Positions 1 to 6,093 of a DNA stretch of 13,773 bases are shown one piece after another. How positions within the stretch are numbered: position 1 is the first letter of the stretch; each line of letters begins with the position of its first letter. The stretch covers positions 1 to 13,773 of the forward strand of contig JAAYUR010000379.1 of the NCBI GenBank assembly GCA_012517645.1, given 5' to 3'. The DNA comes from Treponema sp. GTDB lineage: Bacteria > Spirochaetota > Spirochaetia > Treponematales > UBA12059. The notes beneath the pieces were generated by a model. The model was not told the origin of the DNA. It saw only the letters and a program-made list of their open reading frames with translations, and made no database searches. The position numbers were made by a program, and so were the translations under genes.

Positions 1-471
1 AAATTGGATGACCACGCTCTGCGCGTCGGGTCCCTTGAAGACGCCGTAGGAGCCGGAAAGGTACTTCTCCACGGTCTCCTCTTCCGGAGGCTCGAAGTCC
101 GGAAGCTCATAGCGGATCCGCTCGGCCAGGGGGCGGAGCGCTTTGGGTATGTAGTTCCGAAGGGACTGTAGACCCGCCCTTTCGGTGACGGGGACGTAGG
201 CCAGGGGCCCCGCCGCGGCCCGGGCGAATACGTAGAAGAGTAGGGCTTCTTGATCGATGTTCGTGAGCGCGGTGTACCGTTCCGTGTACTCGTAGCGGCC
301 GCGCTCTCGGACGTACTTCAAGGGTATGTTGAGACGGTCGCGCATGTATTCCATGTCCCGTTCAACCTGGCGGTCGCTGGTCTCGAACCGATCGGCCGCG
401 ACGCTCAGCCGGACTCCGCCGGATTCCCGAATGGTTGAGTCGATGTAGCAGATTCGTTCCAAAGCGCTCAT
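1..471 (-). CDS. HTH/WYL-family transcriptional regulator, N-terminal part (runs off the left edge)
   Basis: The frame is open from an ATG at 471 to the window edge, giving 157 residues and no stop, so the C-terminus lies outside. Residues about 1-60 form a winged helix-turn-helix of the HTH_11/DeoR-like type found in WYL regulators, with the recognition helix around TSDRQVERDMEYMRD. A helical linker follows (about 68-120). The last visible stretch (YLSGSYGVFKG...VVIQF) resembles the segment that normally comes after the WYL domain. The usual WYL core is not seen between linker and this segment, so the protein may be a shortened variant. The start is supported by GAGG six bases upstream and by a good promoter. 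The gene is divergent from pruA, so it may regulate itself and pruA; that is inference. I am fairly sure of the HTH family and less sure of the WYL assignment. Confidence 0.75.
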   Translation of the reverse strand, partial: MSALERICYIDSTIRESGGVRLSVAADRFETSDRQVERDMEYMRDRLNIPLKYVRERGRYEYTERYTALTNIDQEALLFYVFARAAAGPLAYVPVTERAGLQSLRNYIPKALRPLAERIRYELPDFEPPEEETVEKYLSGSYGVFKGPDAQSVVIQF

Positions 472-495
472 TTGTCGCCTCGTTTATATATTGTT

Positions 496-524
496 TTGAC
501 CGGCTCATTATACGCTCTTTTCAT
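496..524 (+). promoter_or_regulatory. Candidate plus-strand promoter toward pruA
   Basis: TTGACC (496-501) is followed after 17 bases by TTTCAT (519-524), a 5/6 and 4/6 match to consensus. It interleaves with the minus-strand promoter at 507-535, so the two polymerases could not bind together. Transcription would give pruA a leader of roughly 200 nt. The -10 box is weak, so this is only a candidate. Confidence 0.35.
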
Positions 525-535
525 ACGGAGGGCAA
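507..535 (-). promoter_or_regulatory. Sigma-70-type promoter of the HTH/WYL regulator
   Basis: On the minus strand a TTGCCC box (530-535) lies 17 bases upstream of a perfect TATAAT box (507-512). Transcription would start near 500, leaving a leader of about 29 nt that contains the GAGG ribosome binding site (478-481). The region is AT-rich compared with its surroundings. Confidence 0.65.
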
Positions 536-723
536 CATGGAAGATCCGGGCGATCTCAGAATGCGGTTCGACGTTGTTGTCGGATTGCGAATCCTGTGCG
601 GACATAGACCGCCTCGGGATCCGCTTCTTGAGACGCCCGGCCCTGGAATCCCGCAGGGTGAAGATATCGAAGCCCGGGCGGCGGAACGCGGCCGCGGCCG
701 CCGTTTCCTTGAGTATATTTGTC

Positions 724-741
724 CATGGAGGTACCTCCATG
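724..741 (+). promoter_or_regulatory. 18-bp perfect palindrome over the pruA ribosome binding site and start codon
   Basis: CATGGAGGTACCTCCATG is its own reverse complement. It contains the Shine-Dalgarno GGAGG (727-731), seven bases before the ATG (739-741) that forms its last three bases. In RNA it can fold as a 7-bp stem with a GUAC loop that hides both elements; as DNA it could be an operator for a dimeric repressor. The symmetry is seen directly; either role is inference. It also decides the pruA start, since no other in-frame start has a comparable site. Confidence 0.7.
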
Positions 742-2382
742 AACGACGCCATCCTGAGCGCCCCGCCCGCGGGCAATGAGCCTGTTCGTTCCTACGCCCC
801 CGGCACGCCCGAGCGGGCGGCGCTGAAGGCGGAGCTTGAGGCCCTGCTTTCCGAGAGTTTCGACATACCCCTGATCATCGGCGGCCGGGAGCTGCGCACG
901 GGGCGCACGGGCCCCCTTGCCCAGCCCCACGACCACGGCCGCCCCCTCGGACGGTTCCACCTGGCCGGGGAGGAGGAGACGGCCCTCGCCATAGACGCGG
1001 CCTTGGCGGCCAAGCCCGGCTGGGAAGCCATGCCCTGGGAGGAGCGGGCGGCCGTGTTCCGCCGCGCCGCGGCCCTGGTCGCCGGCAAGTACCGGTACCG
1101 GCTTCTGGCGGCGACGATGCTGGGTCAGTCCAAGACGGTCCACCAGGCCGAGATCGACGCGGTCTGCGAGACCGCGGACTTTTTCCGGATCAACCCCCGC
1201 TTCATGGAGGAGCTCTACTCCATCCAGCCGCGCAGCTCGGATTCGGAATGGAACCGCGTCCGCTACCGCCCCCTGGAAGGATTCGTCTACGCCGTCTCGC
1301 CCTTCAACTTCACCTCGATCGCGGCCAACCTCGCGACCGCGCCCGCAATGATGGGCAACGTCGTGGTCTGGAAGCCCGCCTCCACCTCCGTCCTCTCGAA
1401 CTGGATCCTCGCTCGGATCTACGAGGAGGCCGGGCTCCCGCCGGGGGTGATCAACTTCCTTCCCGGAAGCGGCGCCGCCGTCTCGGCGGTGGTCCTTTCC
1501 CATCCTTCCTTCGCCGGCCTCCACTTCACGGGCTCCACGGCGGTCTTCAACGGGCTTTGGAAGCAGGCGGCCGAGAACATCGGTTCCTACCGCTCCTATC
1601 CCCGCGTGGTGGGGGAGACGGGGGGCAAGGATTTCGTCTTCCTCGACCCCTCGGCGGACCAGGACGCCGCCGTCGCGGCCCTCGTCCGGGGCGCCTACGA
1701 GTACCAGGGCCAGAAATGCTCCGCCGCATCGAGGCTCTACGTCCCCGCTTCCCTGGGGCGGGCCTTCCTGGACCGCTTGGCCGAGGAAGTGAGATCGATT
1801 CCCGTCGGCCCACCGACGGACTTTGGCGCCTTCATGTGCGCGGTCATCGACGAGGCATCCTATCGGAAGATTATGCCCTACCTGGATCGCGCCTGCTCCC
1901 GGGGCCAGGCGCGCTGCGAGCTCGAGCTCCTCGCGGGGGGGCACGGGAGGTCCGAGGAGGGCTGGTTCATCGAACCCACCCTTCTCCTGGCCGAATCCCC
2001 GGACTACGAGACCCTGAGGGAGGAGCTTTTCGGGCCGGTCCTCTCCGCGTATGTCTACGACGACCGGGACATGGAGGCGGCCTACCGCCTGGTGGACGGC
2101 ACCTCGCCCTACGCCCTGACCGGTGCAATCTTCGCTCGGGACCGGCGCGCCATCCTGGCCGGCCTCGAGGGCTTGAAGAACGCCGCGGGAAACCTCTACG
2201 TCAACGACAAGCCCACCGGCGCGATCGTCGGAAGCCAGCCCTTCGGCGGCATGCGGGCCTCGGGCACCAACGACAAGGCCGGGTCCATATTGAACCTTAT
2301 CCGCTGGACCAGCGCCGGGACGATCAAGGAGAACTTCGATCCGCCCGTCGACTGGCGCTATCCCTACATGTCCGCAGAGTAG
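739..2382 (+). CDS. pruA: Delta-1-pyrroline-5-carboxylate (L-glutamate gamma-semialdehyde) dehydrogenase
   Basis: This 547-residue cytosolic enzyme oxidises glutamate semialdehyde, in equilibrium with P5C, to glutamate with NAD+, the second step of proline breakdown. The sequence matches the ALDH4/ALDH4A1-like P5C dehydrogenases in length and motifs: EGFVYAVSPFNFTSIAANLA near residue 177, KPAS near 209, a nucleotide-site HFTGSTAVF near 260, catalytic Glu293 in VVGETGGKD, nucleophile Cys327 in QGQKCSAASR, and ELFGPVLSAYVY followed by FGGMRASGTN toward the C-terminus. The frame is open upstream to 472, but the start at 739 has GGAGG at ideal spacing and family homology begins soon after. No PRODH/PutA domain is attached, so P5C must come from another enzyme. 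It is divergent from an HTH/WYL-type regulator, a likely controller. Function is well supported. Confidence 0.93.
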   Translation: MNDAILSAPPAGNEPVRSYAPGTPERAALKAELEALLSESFDIPLIIGGRELRTGRTGPLAQPHDHGRPLGRFHLAGEEETALAIDAALAAKPGWEAMPWEERAAVFRRAAALVAGKYRYRLLAATMLGQSKTVHQAEIDAVCETADFFRINPRFMEELYSIQPRSSDSEWNRVRYRPLEGFVYAVSPFNFTSIAANLATAPAMMGNVVVWKPASTSVLSNWILARIYEEAGLPPGVINFLPGSGAAVSAVVLSHPSFAGLHFTGSTAVFNGLWKQAAENIGSYRSYPRVVGETGGKDFVFLDPSADQDAAVAALVRGAYEYQGQKCSAASRLYVPASLGRAFLDRLAEEVRSIPVGPPTDFGAFMCAVIDEASYRKIMPYLDRACSRGQARCELELLAGGHGRSEEGWFIEPTLLLAESPDYETLREELFGPVLSAYVYDDRDMEAAYRLVDGTSPYALTGAIFARDRRAILAGLEGLKNAAGNLYVNDKPTGAIVGSQPFGGMRASGTNDKAGSILNLIRWTSAGTIKENFDPPVDWRYPYMSAE

Positions 2383-2403
2383 GAGCGCGTCGCGGCCTCA
2401 CGG

Positions 2404-2426
2404 CGACGAAGCCTTCGGCTTCGTCG
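2404..2426 (+). terminator. Hairpin after pruA, candidate terminator
   Basis: A perfect 10-bp stem (CGACGAAGCC with its complement) with a TTC loop lies 21 nt after the pruA stop. No U-rich run follows, so it is not a classical intrinsic terminator; it may end transcription weakly or protect the 3' end of the mRNA. Confidence 0.45.
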
Positions 2427-2455
2427 AGTCTTGAGGATAAAACCTACAAGGGGGT

Positions 2456-2500
2456 AGGCCGAGACCCCGCAGACGCGTAAGCGTCGAGGAGGCTCGGCCT
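2456..2500. repeat. Nested inverted repeat
   Basis: An outer 8-bp dyad, AGGCCGAG (2456-2463) with CTCGGCCT (2493-2500), encloses a second hairpin, GACGC-GTAA-GCGTC (2472-2485), whose GTAA loop is of the stable GNRA type. It belongs to the series of dyads filling the region between pruA and ugpE. No coding frame is supported here. Confidence 0.6.
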
Positions 2501-2523
2501 CAGGGGGAGCCGCGTATGCCAGC

Positions 2524-2588
2524 CCCGACTCCAGCGCAGCCTGCAACCGCGACCGCAGTCGATCTATTTATCATGCGCTGGAGTCGGG
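2524..2588. repeat. 15-bp perfect inverted repeat with a 35-nt loop
   Basis: CCCGACTCCAGCGCA (2524-2538) is exactly complementary to TGCGCTGGAGTCGGG (2574-2588). A 15-bp perfect match is unlikely by chance at this distance. It ends one base before the fold-back element that starts at 2590, so the two may form one composite structure. The loop (2539-2573) is less GC-rich and has no recognised motif. Confidence 0.7.
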
Positions 2589-2589
2589 C

Positions 2590-2813
2590 GCACCCGCGGT
2601 TTAATGCGGGAAGCGAAGGGTCCGGATGGGCGGGGGCGTGGAGGAACCCAGGGTCGAACGATTCCGCAGCCCCCCGGTTGCGTCCGGGCGGCCGTCGGGT
2701 GTCGAGTTCCGCAGGTTGAATAAAAATCGGGGGCGAGGACCTAGTGAGACCCTGGGTTCCGCAACACCCCCGATGTTCCATATTCGGCGCTTCCCGCTTT
2801 TCGTCGCGGGTGC
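2590..2813. repeat. 224-bp fold-back element with 66-nt inverted arms
   Basis: The left arm (2590-2655) and right arm (2748-2813) align in inverted orientation over 66 nt without a gap, with 48 matches by my count. Perfect blocks are the outer 8 nt (GCACCCGC), a 10-nt block GCGGGAAGCG (2606-2615 against 2788-2797) and the inner 13 nt GGAACCCAGGGTC (2643-2655 against 2748-2760). At each outer end the arm also folds on itself as CCCGC-8 nt-GCGGG. The 92-nt centre repeats TTCCGCA at 2662 and 2706, with a third copy at 2757 in the right arm. No transposase or gene is present. It could be a MITE/REP-like element, a structured RNA, or a complex bidirectional terminator; the sequence does not decide. 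Confidence 0.65.
2722..2774 (-). terminator. Candidate intrinsic terminator of the ugpBAE operon
   Basis: On the minus strand, about 45 nt after the ugpE stop, ATCGGGGG (complement of 2767-2774) pairs over 8 bp with CCCCCGAT (complement of 2726-2733) and is followed at once by TTTTTATT. The 33-nt loop is long for a terminator and includes the inner arm of the fold-back element. The two structures compete for the same bases, which may make termination conditional. Confidence 0.5.
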
Positions 2814-2818
2814 TCCCC

Positions 2819-3664
2819 CTACTTTTCTGTGTCCGTCATCCCCGCGATGAACTGTTTTTGCATGACCACCACGACCAGGGCGGGCGGGATCAGGGCCAGC
2901 ATGGTGGTGGCCATGACGATCTGCCACTCGATGAGGACGTCCGCCCCCTGGAGCATCCGGTTGATGCCGATGAGGAGGGTGTAATATTCCTGCTTGGTCG
3001 TGATCAACAGGGGCCAGAGGTACTGGTTCCATCCGTAGATGAACTGGATCACGAACATGGCCGCGATGGGGGTCCGGGTCATGGGGACCAGGATGCGTCG
3101 GAAGAACTGCATGGCGTGGGCACCGTCGATCTGGGATGCCTCGGCGATCTCCCGGGGTATCGATAGGAAGAACTGCCGGAACAGGAACACCGCCGTGGCG
3201 GACACGACCATGGGCAGGATGAGGCCTGCGTAGGTATTGAGCATGCCCAGGTCCGAGATGACCTTGTAAGTGGGCATGATGCGGACTTCCACCGGAAGCA
3301 TGAGGGTTATGAAGATGCTCCAGAAACAAAAGGCCCTCAGCTTGAAGTCGAAGAAGACGATGGCGTAGGCGGCCAGGAGGGACACGACGATCTTGCCGAC
3401 CGCGATGCCCATGGCCATGATGAAGGAGTTCTTCATCATCATCAGGGCCGAGGCGCCCATGTTCGTGGTGCCCTCCAGGATGGCCCGGCGGTAGTTCTCC
3501 AGGAAGTGGGGACCCGGCAGGACGGGCATGGGGGCCGAGAGGATCTCCTGGTTGGTGCGGGTGGAGGCGACGAAGACGAGCCAGATGGGGAAGAGGATCA
3601 CGATCACGGCCAGGATCAGGAAGAGGTGAGGAAGGAGGCGGCGGGCGCGGGAATGTTCGGTCAT
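2819..3664 (-). CDS. ugpE: Glycerol-3-phosphate-type ABC transporter permease UgpE
   Basis: This inner-membrane permease (281 residues, the size of E. coli UgpE as I recall it) forms with UgpA the channel of an ABC importer for sn-glycerol-3-phosphate and glycerophosphodiesters such as glycerophosphocholine. Hydrophobic segments lie near residues 10-33, 78-105, 110-125, 145-165, 200-220 and 245-270. The family-typical LMLPVEVRIMPTYKVISDLGMLNTYAG (starting near 121; key residues Pro-Val-Glu-Val-Arg-Ile) and IYGWNQYLWPLL are present. The EAA coupling loop that contacts the ATPase is at about 175-181 (EASQIDG). The start has a GGGG site and lies 10 nt after the ugpA stop, showing tight coupling. 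It is the last gene of the operon. Confidence 0.92.
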   Translation of the reverse strand: MTEHSRARRLLPHLFLILAVIVILFPIWLVFVASTRTNQEILSAPMPVLPGPHFLENYRRAILEGTTNMGASALMMMKNSFIMAMGIAVGKIVVSLLAAYAIVFFDFKLRAFCFWSIFITLMLPVEVRIMPTYKVISDLGMLNTYAGLILPMVVSATAVFLFRQFFLSIPREIAEASQIDGAHAMQFFRRILVPMTRTPIAAMFVIQFIYGWNQYLWPLLITTKQEYYTLLIGINRMLQGADVLIEWQIVMATTMLALIPPALVVVVMQKQFIAGMTDTEK

Positions 3665-3674
3665 GCTTTGCCCC

Positions 3675-4565
3675 CTAGTAGTTGACGCGCCGCTCGATGA
3701 AGCGGAACTGCACGACGGTGAGGCCGATGACCATGAGCATGAGGATCACCGACTGGGCGGAGGAGCCCCCCAGGTCCAGGTTCACGACCCCGTCCCTCCA
3801 GACCTTGTAGACCAGGATGGCCGTCGACTTGCCCGGGCCCCCCGCGGTCACCTGGTGGACGATGGGGAAGGTCTCGAAGAAGCCGTACACGAGGTTCATC
3901 ACCAACAAGTAGAAGGTTGTGGGCGAGAGGATCGGGAAGACGATTTTCCAGAACCGGAGGGTCGGCCCGGCCCCGTCGATGGCCGCGGCCTCTATGAAGT
4001 CGGCGGGAACGCTCTGAAGGCCCGCCAGGAAGAATACGAAGTTATAGGACATCTGCCGCCAACTCGCGGCCAGGATGAGGAGGGTCAGGGCCTGTCCGGT
4101 GTTCAATAGGTACTGCCACTCGTAGCCCAGCTTGTGCTTCATGAACCAGGCCACCACCCCGACGTTGGGGTTGAACATGAAGAGCCACAGGACGCCGGCG
4201 ATCAGGGTGGCCACGGCGTAGGGCCAGATCATCATGGTCTTGTAGAACGAGGCGGCCCGGATCTTCTTGTTCGCCTGGACCGCCATGAAGAGGGAGACGG
4301 ACATGGCCAGGACCGTCACGCTGACGGCGAAGAGCACGGACACCCAGAAGGATTGGGCGTAGGCGTAGGATTCCTCCGTGAAGAGGGCCTTGTAGTTCTC
4401 CAGGCCCACGAAGATGTATTGCCCCCCGAAGGGGTCCTGGAGGAAGAAGGACTGCCAGATGGCCTGGGCGGCGGGCCAGAAGAAGAAGATGAAGACGATG
4501 ATCATCTGGGGAAGGACCAGCAGATAGGGCAGGCCCTTGATCCGGAACTCGTATTGCTTAGCCAT
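3675..4565 (-). CDS. ugpA: Glycerol-3-phosphate-type ABC transporter permease UgpA
   Basis: This 296-residue inner-membrane protein is the partner of UgpE. Similarity to E. coli UgpA is evident from PYLLVLPQMIIVFIFFFWPA near residue 13, the LEAAAIDGAG-like EAA loop at 191-200 (IEAAAIDGAG) followed by FWKIVFP, QMSYNFVFFLAGLQSVP near 171, and the C-terminal AQSVILMLMVIGLTVVQFRF. About six membrane segments are visible. The start at 4565 has only a weak upstream site (GGGA), in contrast to ugpB, and three strong hairpins separate the genes. Both would favour more binding protein than permease. The ATPase that must power it is not encoded in this window. Confidence 0.92.
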   Translation of the reverse strand: MAKQYEFRIKGLPYLLVLPQMIIVFIFFFWPAAQAIWQSFFLQDPFGGQYIFVGLENYKALFTEESYAYAQSFWVSVLFAVSVTVLAMSVSLFMAVQANKKIRAASFYKTMMIWPYAVATLIAGVLWLFMFNPNVGVVAWFMKHKLGYEWQYLLNTGQALTLLILAASWRQMSYNFVFFLAGLQSVPADFIEAAAIDGAGPTLRFWKIVFPILSPTTFYLLVMNLVYGFFETFPIVHQVTAGGPGKSTAILVYKVWRDGVVNLDLGGSSAQSVILMLMVIGLTVVQFRFIERRVNY

Positions 4566-4591
4566 GACGCATCCCGATGTTGCGAAAGGTG

Positions 4592-4662
4592 GGGGCCGCG
4601 GGGAGCCGCGGCCCCGGTGCGGGCGCCCGGCGCGGCGCGCCGGGCACCCCTTGGCAAGGGGT
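4592..4662 (-). promoter_or_regulatory. Three consecutive perfect hairpins between ugpB and ugpA
   Basis: Starting at the base after the ugpB stop there are three perfect stems: 7 bp with a 3-nt loop (4646-4662), 9 bp with a 3-nt loop (4625-4645) and 10 bp with a 4-nt loop (4592-4615). The first two abut directly. None is followed by a U-run, so full termination is unlikely. By analogy with the intercistronic repeats after malE-type binding-protein genes, they probably shield the ugpB message from 3' exonucleases and reduce expression of ugpAE. The structures are seen in the sequence; the role is inference. Confidence 0.7.
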
Positions 4663-5970
4663 CTATTTCTTGTAGAGCCGTTCGAACTTGCGGAGCTCCG
4701 CGTTGCCGTCGGCGACCATCTTGTTCAGGCCGTCCTTCACGGAGATCTTGCCCGCCAGGATGTCCTCCCAGGTCTGGTCCTCGATCTCCCGGATGATGTT
4801 GAAGTTCCCGAAGCGGATGCCCCGGGAGTTGCCCGTGGGGGCCTTGTTCAGGAGCTGCTTGATCGCCACCTCGGGGCCGGGGTTGGTTTCGTAGAAGCCC
4901 TGCTTCTTGGTCAGCTCGTAGGCGGCCACGGTGATGGGCAGGTACCCCGTGTTCTGGTGCCAGAAGGCCTGGATCTCGGGCTGGGAGAGGAAGGAGAAGA
5001 ACTTGGCCACGCCCTTGTATTCGTCCTTGCTCTTGCCGTTGAAGACCCAGAGGCTGGCCCCGCCGATGATGGTGTTCTGGGGGGCGTCCTTGACGTCCGG
5101 ATAGTAGGGCAGGCGCGCGACGCCGAAATCGAACTTGCAGGTGTTCTTGAAGTTCCCGTACCCGCCGATGGACTCGAAGTGCAGGCCCACGGTCCCGGAG
5201 GTGAAGAGGGGGTTGGCCTTGTTCTCCCGGCCGCCGTAGATGAAGGTCTTGTCCTTGGACAGCTCGTAGATGGTCTCGAAGTGCTTGACCGTGAGGGGGG
5301 TGTTGAAGACCAGCTGGGTGTCCAGGCCGTCGAAGCCGTTGTTCTTGGTCCCGAAGGACTGGTTATGCCAGGCGGAGAAGTTCTCCAGCTGGATCCAGGA
5401 GATCCAGTTGGTGGAGAAGCCGCCTTCCATGCCCGAGGCCTTGAGCTTCTTGGCGGTCTCGAAGAACTCCGGCCAGGTGACGGGGGGCTTTTCGGGATCC
5501 AGGCCCGCCTTGCGGAAGGCGTCCTTGTTGTAGTACATGACCGCCGTGGAGGAGTTGAAGGGCAGGGAGAGCATCTCGCCCTTGGAGGTGGAGTAGTAGC
5601 CGGTGATGGTGGGGATGTAGACCTTGGGGTCGAACTTCTCCCCCGCGTCCTTCATGAGCTTGTAGACCGGGTAGATGGCCCCCCCGGCGTTCATCATGGT
5701 GGCGGTCCCGACCTCGTAGACCTGGATGATGTGGGGGGCTTGCTTGGCCCGGAAGGCCGCGATGCCCGCGTTCATCGTGTCGCTATACGAGCCCTTATAC
5801 ACCGGAACCACCTTGTAGGCGGTCTGGCTTTCGTTGAAGCGCTTGGCCAGCTCTTCCACCATCTGACCGTTCTTGCCGGTCATGGCGTGCCACCAGTCGA
5901 TCTGGATCTGCGCGAAAATCGTGGACGCGCAGAGAAGCAATGCGAGCATCAGCAGGGAAAACCGTTTCAT
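4663..5970 (-). CDS. ugpB: Glycerol-3-phosphate/glycerophosphodiester-binding protein UgpB
   Basis: This 435-residue extracytoplasmic solute-binding protein delivers ligand to UgpAE. A signal peptide covers residues 1-20 with a likely signal peptidase I site after IFA; Cys14 is not in a good lipobox. Family motifs are WWHAM at 26, VYKGSYSD at 57, QVYEVGTATMM at 83, LPFNSSTAVMYYNKDAFRKAGL at 136 (key residues Asn139-Ser140-Ser141), WIQLENFSAW at 192, IIGGASLWVF at 301, TGYLPIT at 341 and RGIRFGN at 383. From memory of E. coli UgpB, Tyr62, Glu86, Ser141, Trp189, Tyr343 and Arg386 align with ligand-contact residues, which argues for retained specificity. The ATG has GGAGG seven bases upstream. 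It is the first gene of ugpBAE. Confidence 0.94.
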   Translation of the reverse strand: MKRFSLLMLALLLCASTIFAQIQIDWWHAMTGKNGQMVEELAKRFNESQTAYKVVPVYKGSYSDTMNAGIAAFRAKQAPHIIQVYEVGTATMMNAGGAIYPVYKLMKDAGEKFDPKVYIPTITGYYSTSKGEMLSLPFNSSTAVMYYNKDAFRKAGLDPEKPPVTWPEFFETAKKLKASGMEGGFSTNWISWIQLENFSAWHNQSFGTKNNGFDGLDTQLVFNTPLTVKHFETIYELSKDKTFIYGGRENKANPLFTSGTVGLHFESIGGYGNFKNTCKFDFGVARLPYYPDVKDAPQNTIIGGASLWVFNGKSKDEYKGVAKFFSFLSQPEIQAFWHQNTGYLPITVAAYELTKKQGFYETNPGPEVAIKQLLNKAPTGNSRGIRFGNFNIIREIEDQTWEDILAGKISVKDGLNKMVADGNAELRKFERLYKK

Positions 5971-5993
5971 GCTAGAGCCTCCTGTTTAGTATA

Positions 5994-6011
5994 CCCGCCA
6001 TCAGAGGCGGG
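5994..6011. promoter_or_regulatory. Dyad upstream of ugpB, possible operator or leader hairpin
   Basis: CCCGCC and GGCGGG flank a 6-nt spacer, giving a perfect 6-bp dyad 23 nt before the ugpB start. It lies just downstream of the transcription start predicted from the promoter at 6024-6052 and next to a second possible -10 box (TATACT, complement of 5988-5993). Its position suits a repressor site. Confidence 0.4.
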
Positions 6012-6023
6012 AACGCATCTACC

Positions 6024-6052
6024 AGTGTACGCCCCCTTTGTTCAGCGCGCAA
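6024..6052 (-). promoter_or_regulatory. Candidate promoter of ugpBAE
   Basis: On the minus strand TTGCGC (6047-6052) and TACACT (6024-6029) are 17 bases apart. The match is moderate (3/6 and 4/6). The predicted start near 6017 gives a leader of about 45 nt that includes the dyad at 5994-6011 and the ribosome binding site. Confidence 0.4.
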
Positions 6053-6093
6053 TAGAATTATGTGAGGTTCGTGTGTGGATCCGAGAGGATGAT

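Larger units (their letters stand above)
472..738. other. Divergent intergenic region, no convincing gene
   Basis: This 267-nt gap holds the overlapping promoter candidates, a small dyad (GGATT-GCG-AATCC at 582-594) and the leader of pruA. A short plus-strand frame, ATG at 537 to a stop at 777-779 (80 codons), has GGAGG five bases upstream and overlaps the start of pruA. Its product is rich in Arg, Pro and Gly and resembles nothing I know, so it is noted as a weak leader-ORF candidate and not called as a gene. Confidence 0.5.

Noticed and set aside
472..738. In-frame extension of pruA from TTG at 472 (89 extra codons)
   Set aside because: It has no family similarity and covers the divergent promoters; ATG 739 has an ideal GGAGG.
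556..1944. 462-codon antisense ORF across pruA
   Set aside because: A product of GC-rich codon bias in the opposite strand; Gly/Arg/Asp-rich without recognisable domains, while pruA is certain.
2516..2719. Short ORFs in the pruA-ugpE gap
   Set aside because: They run through inverted repeats, lack ribosome binding sites and have random-looking composition.
2524..2813. Retron or group II intron as explanation of the dyads
   Set aside because: No reverse transcriptase gene is nearby and no intron domain V-like signature is visible.
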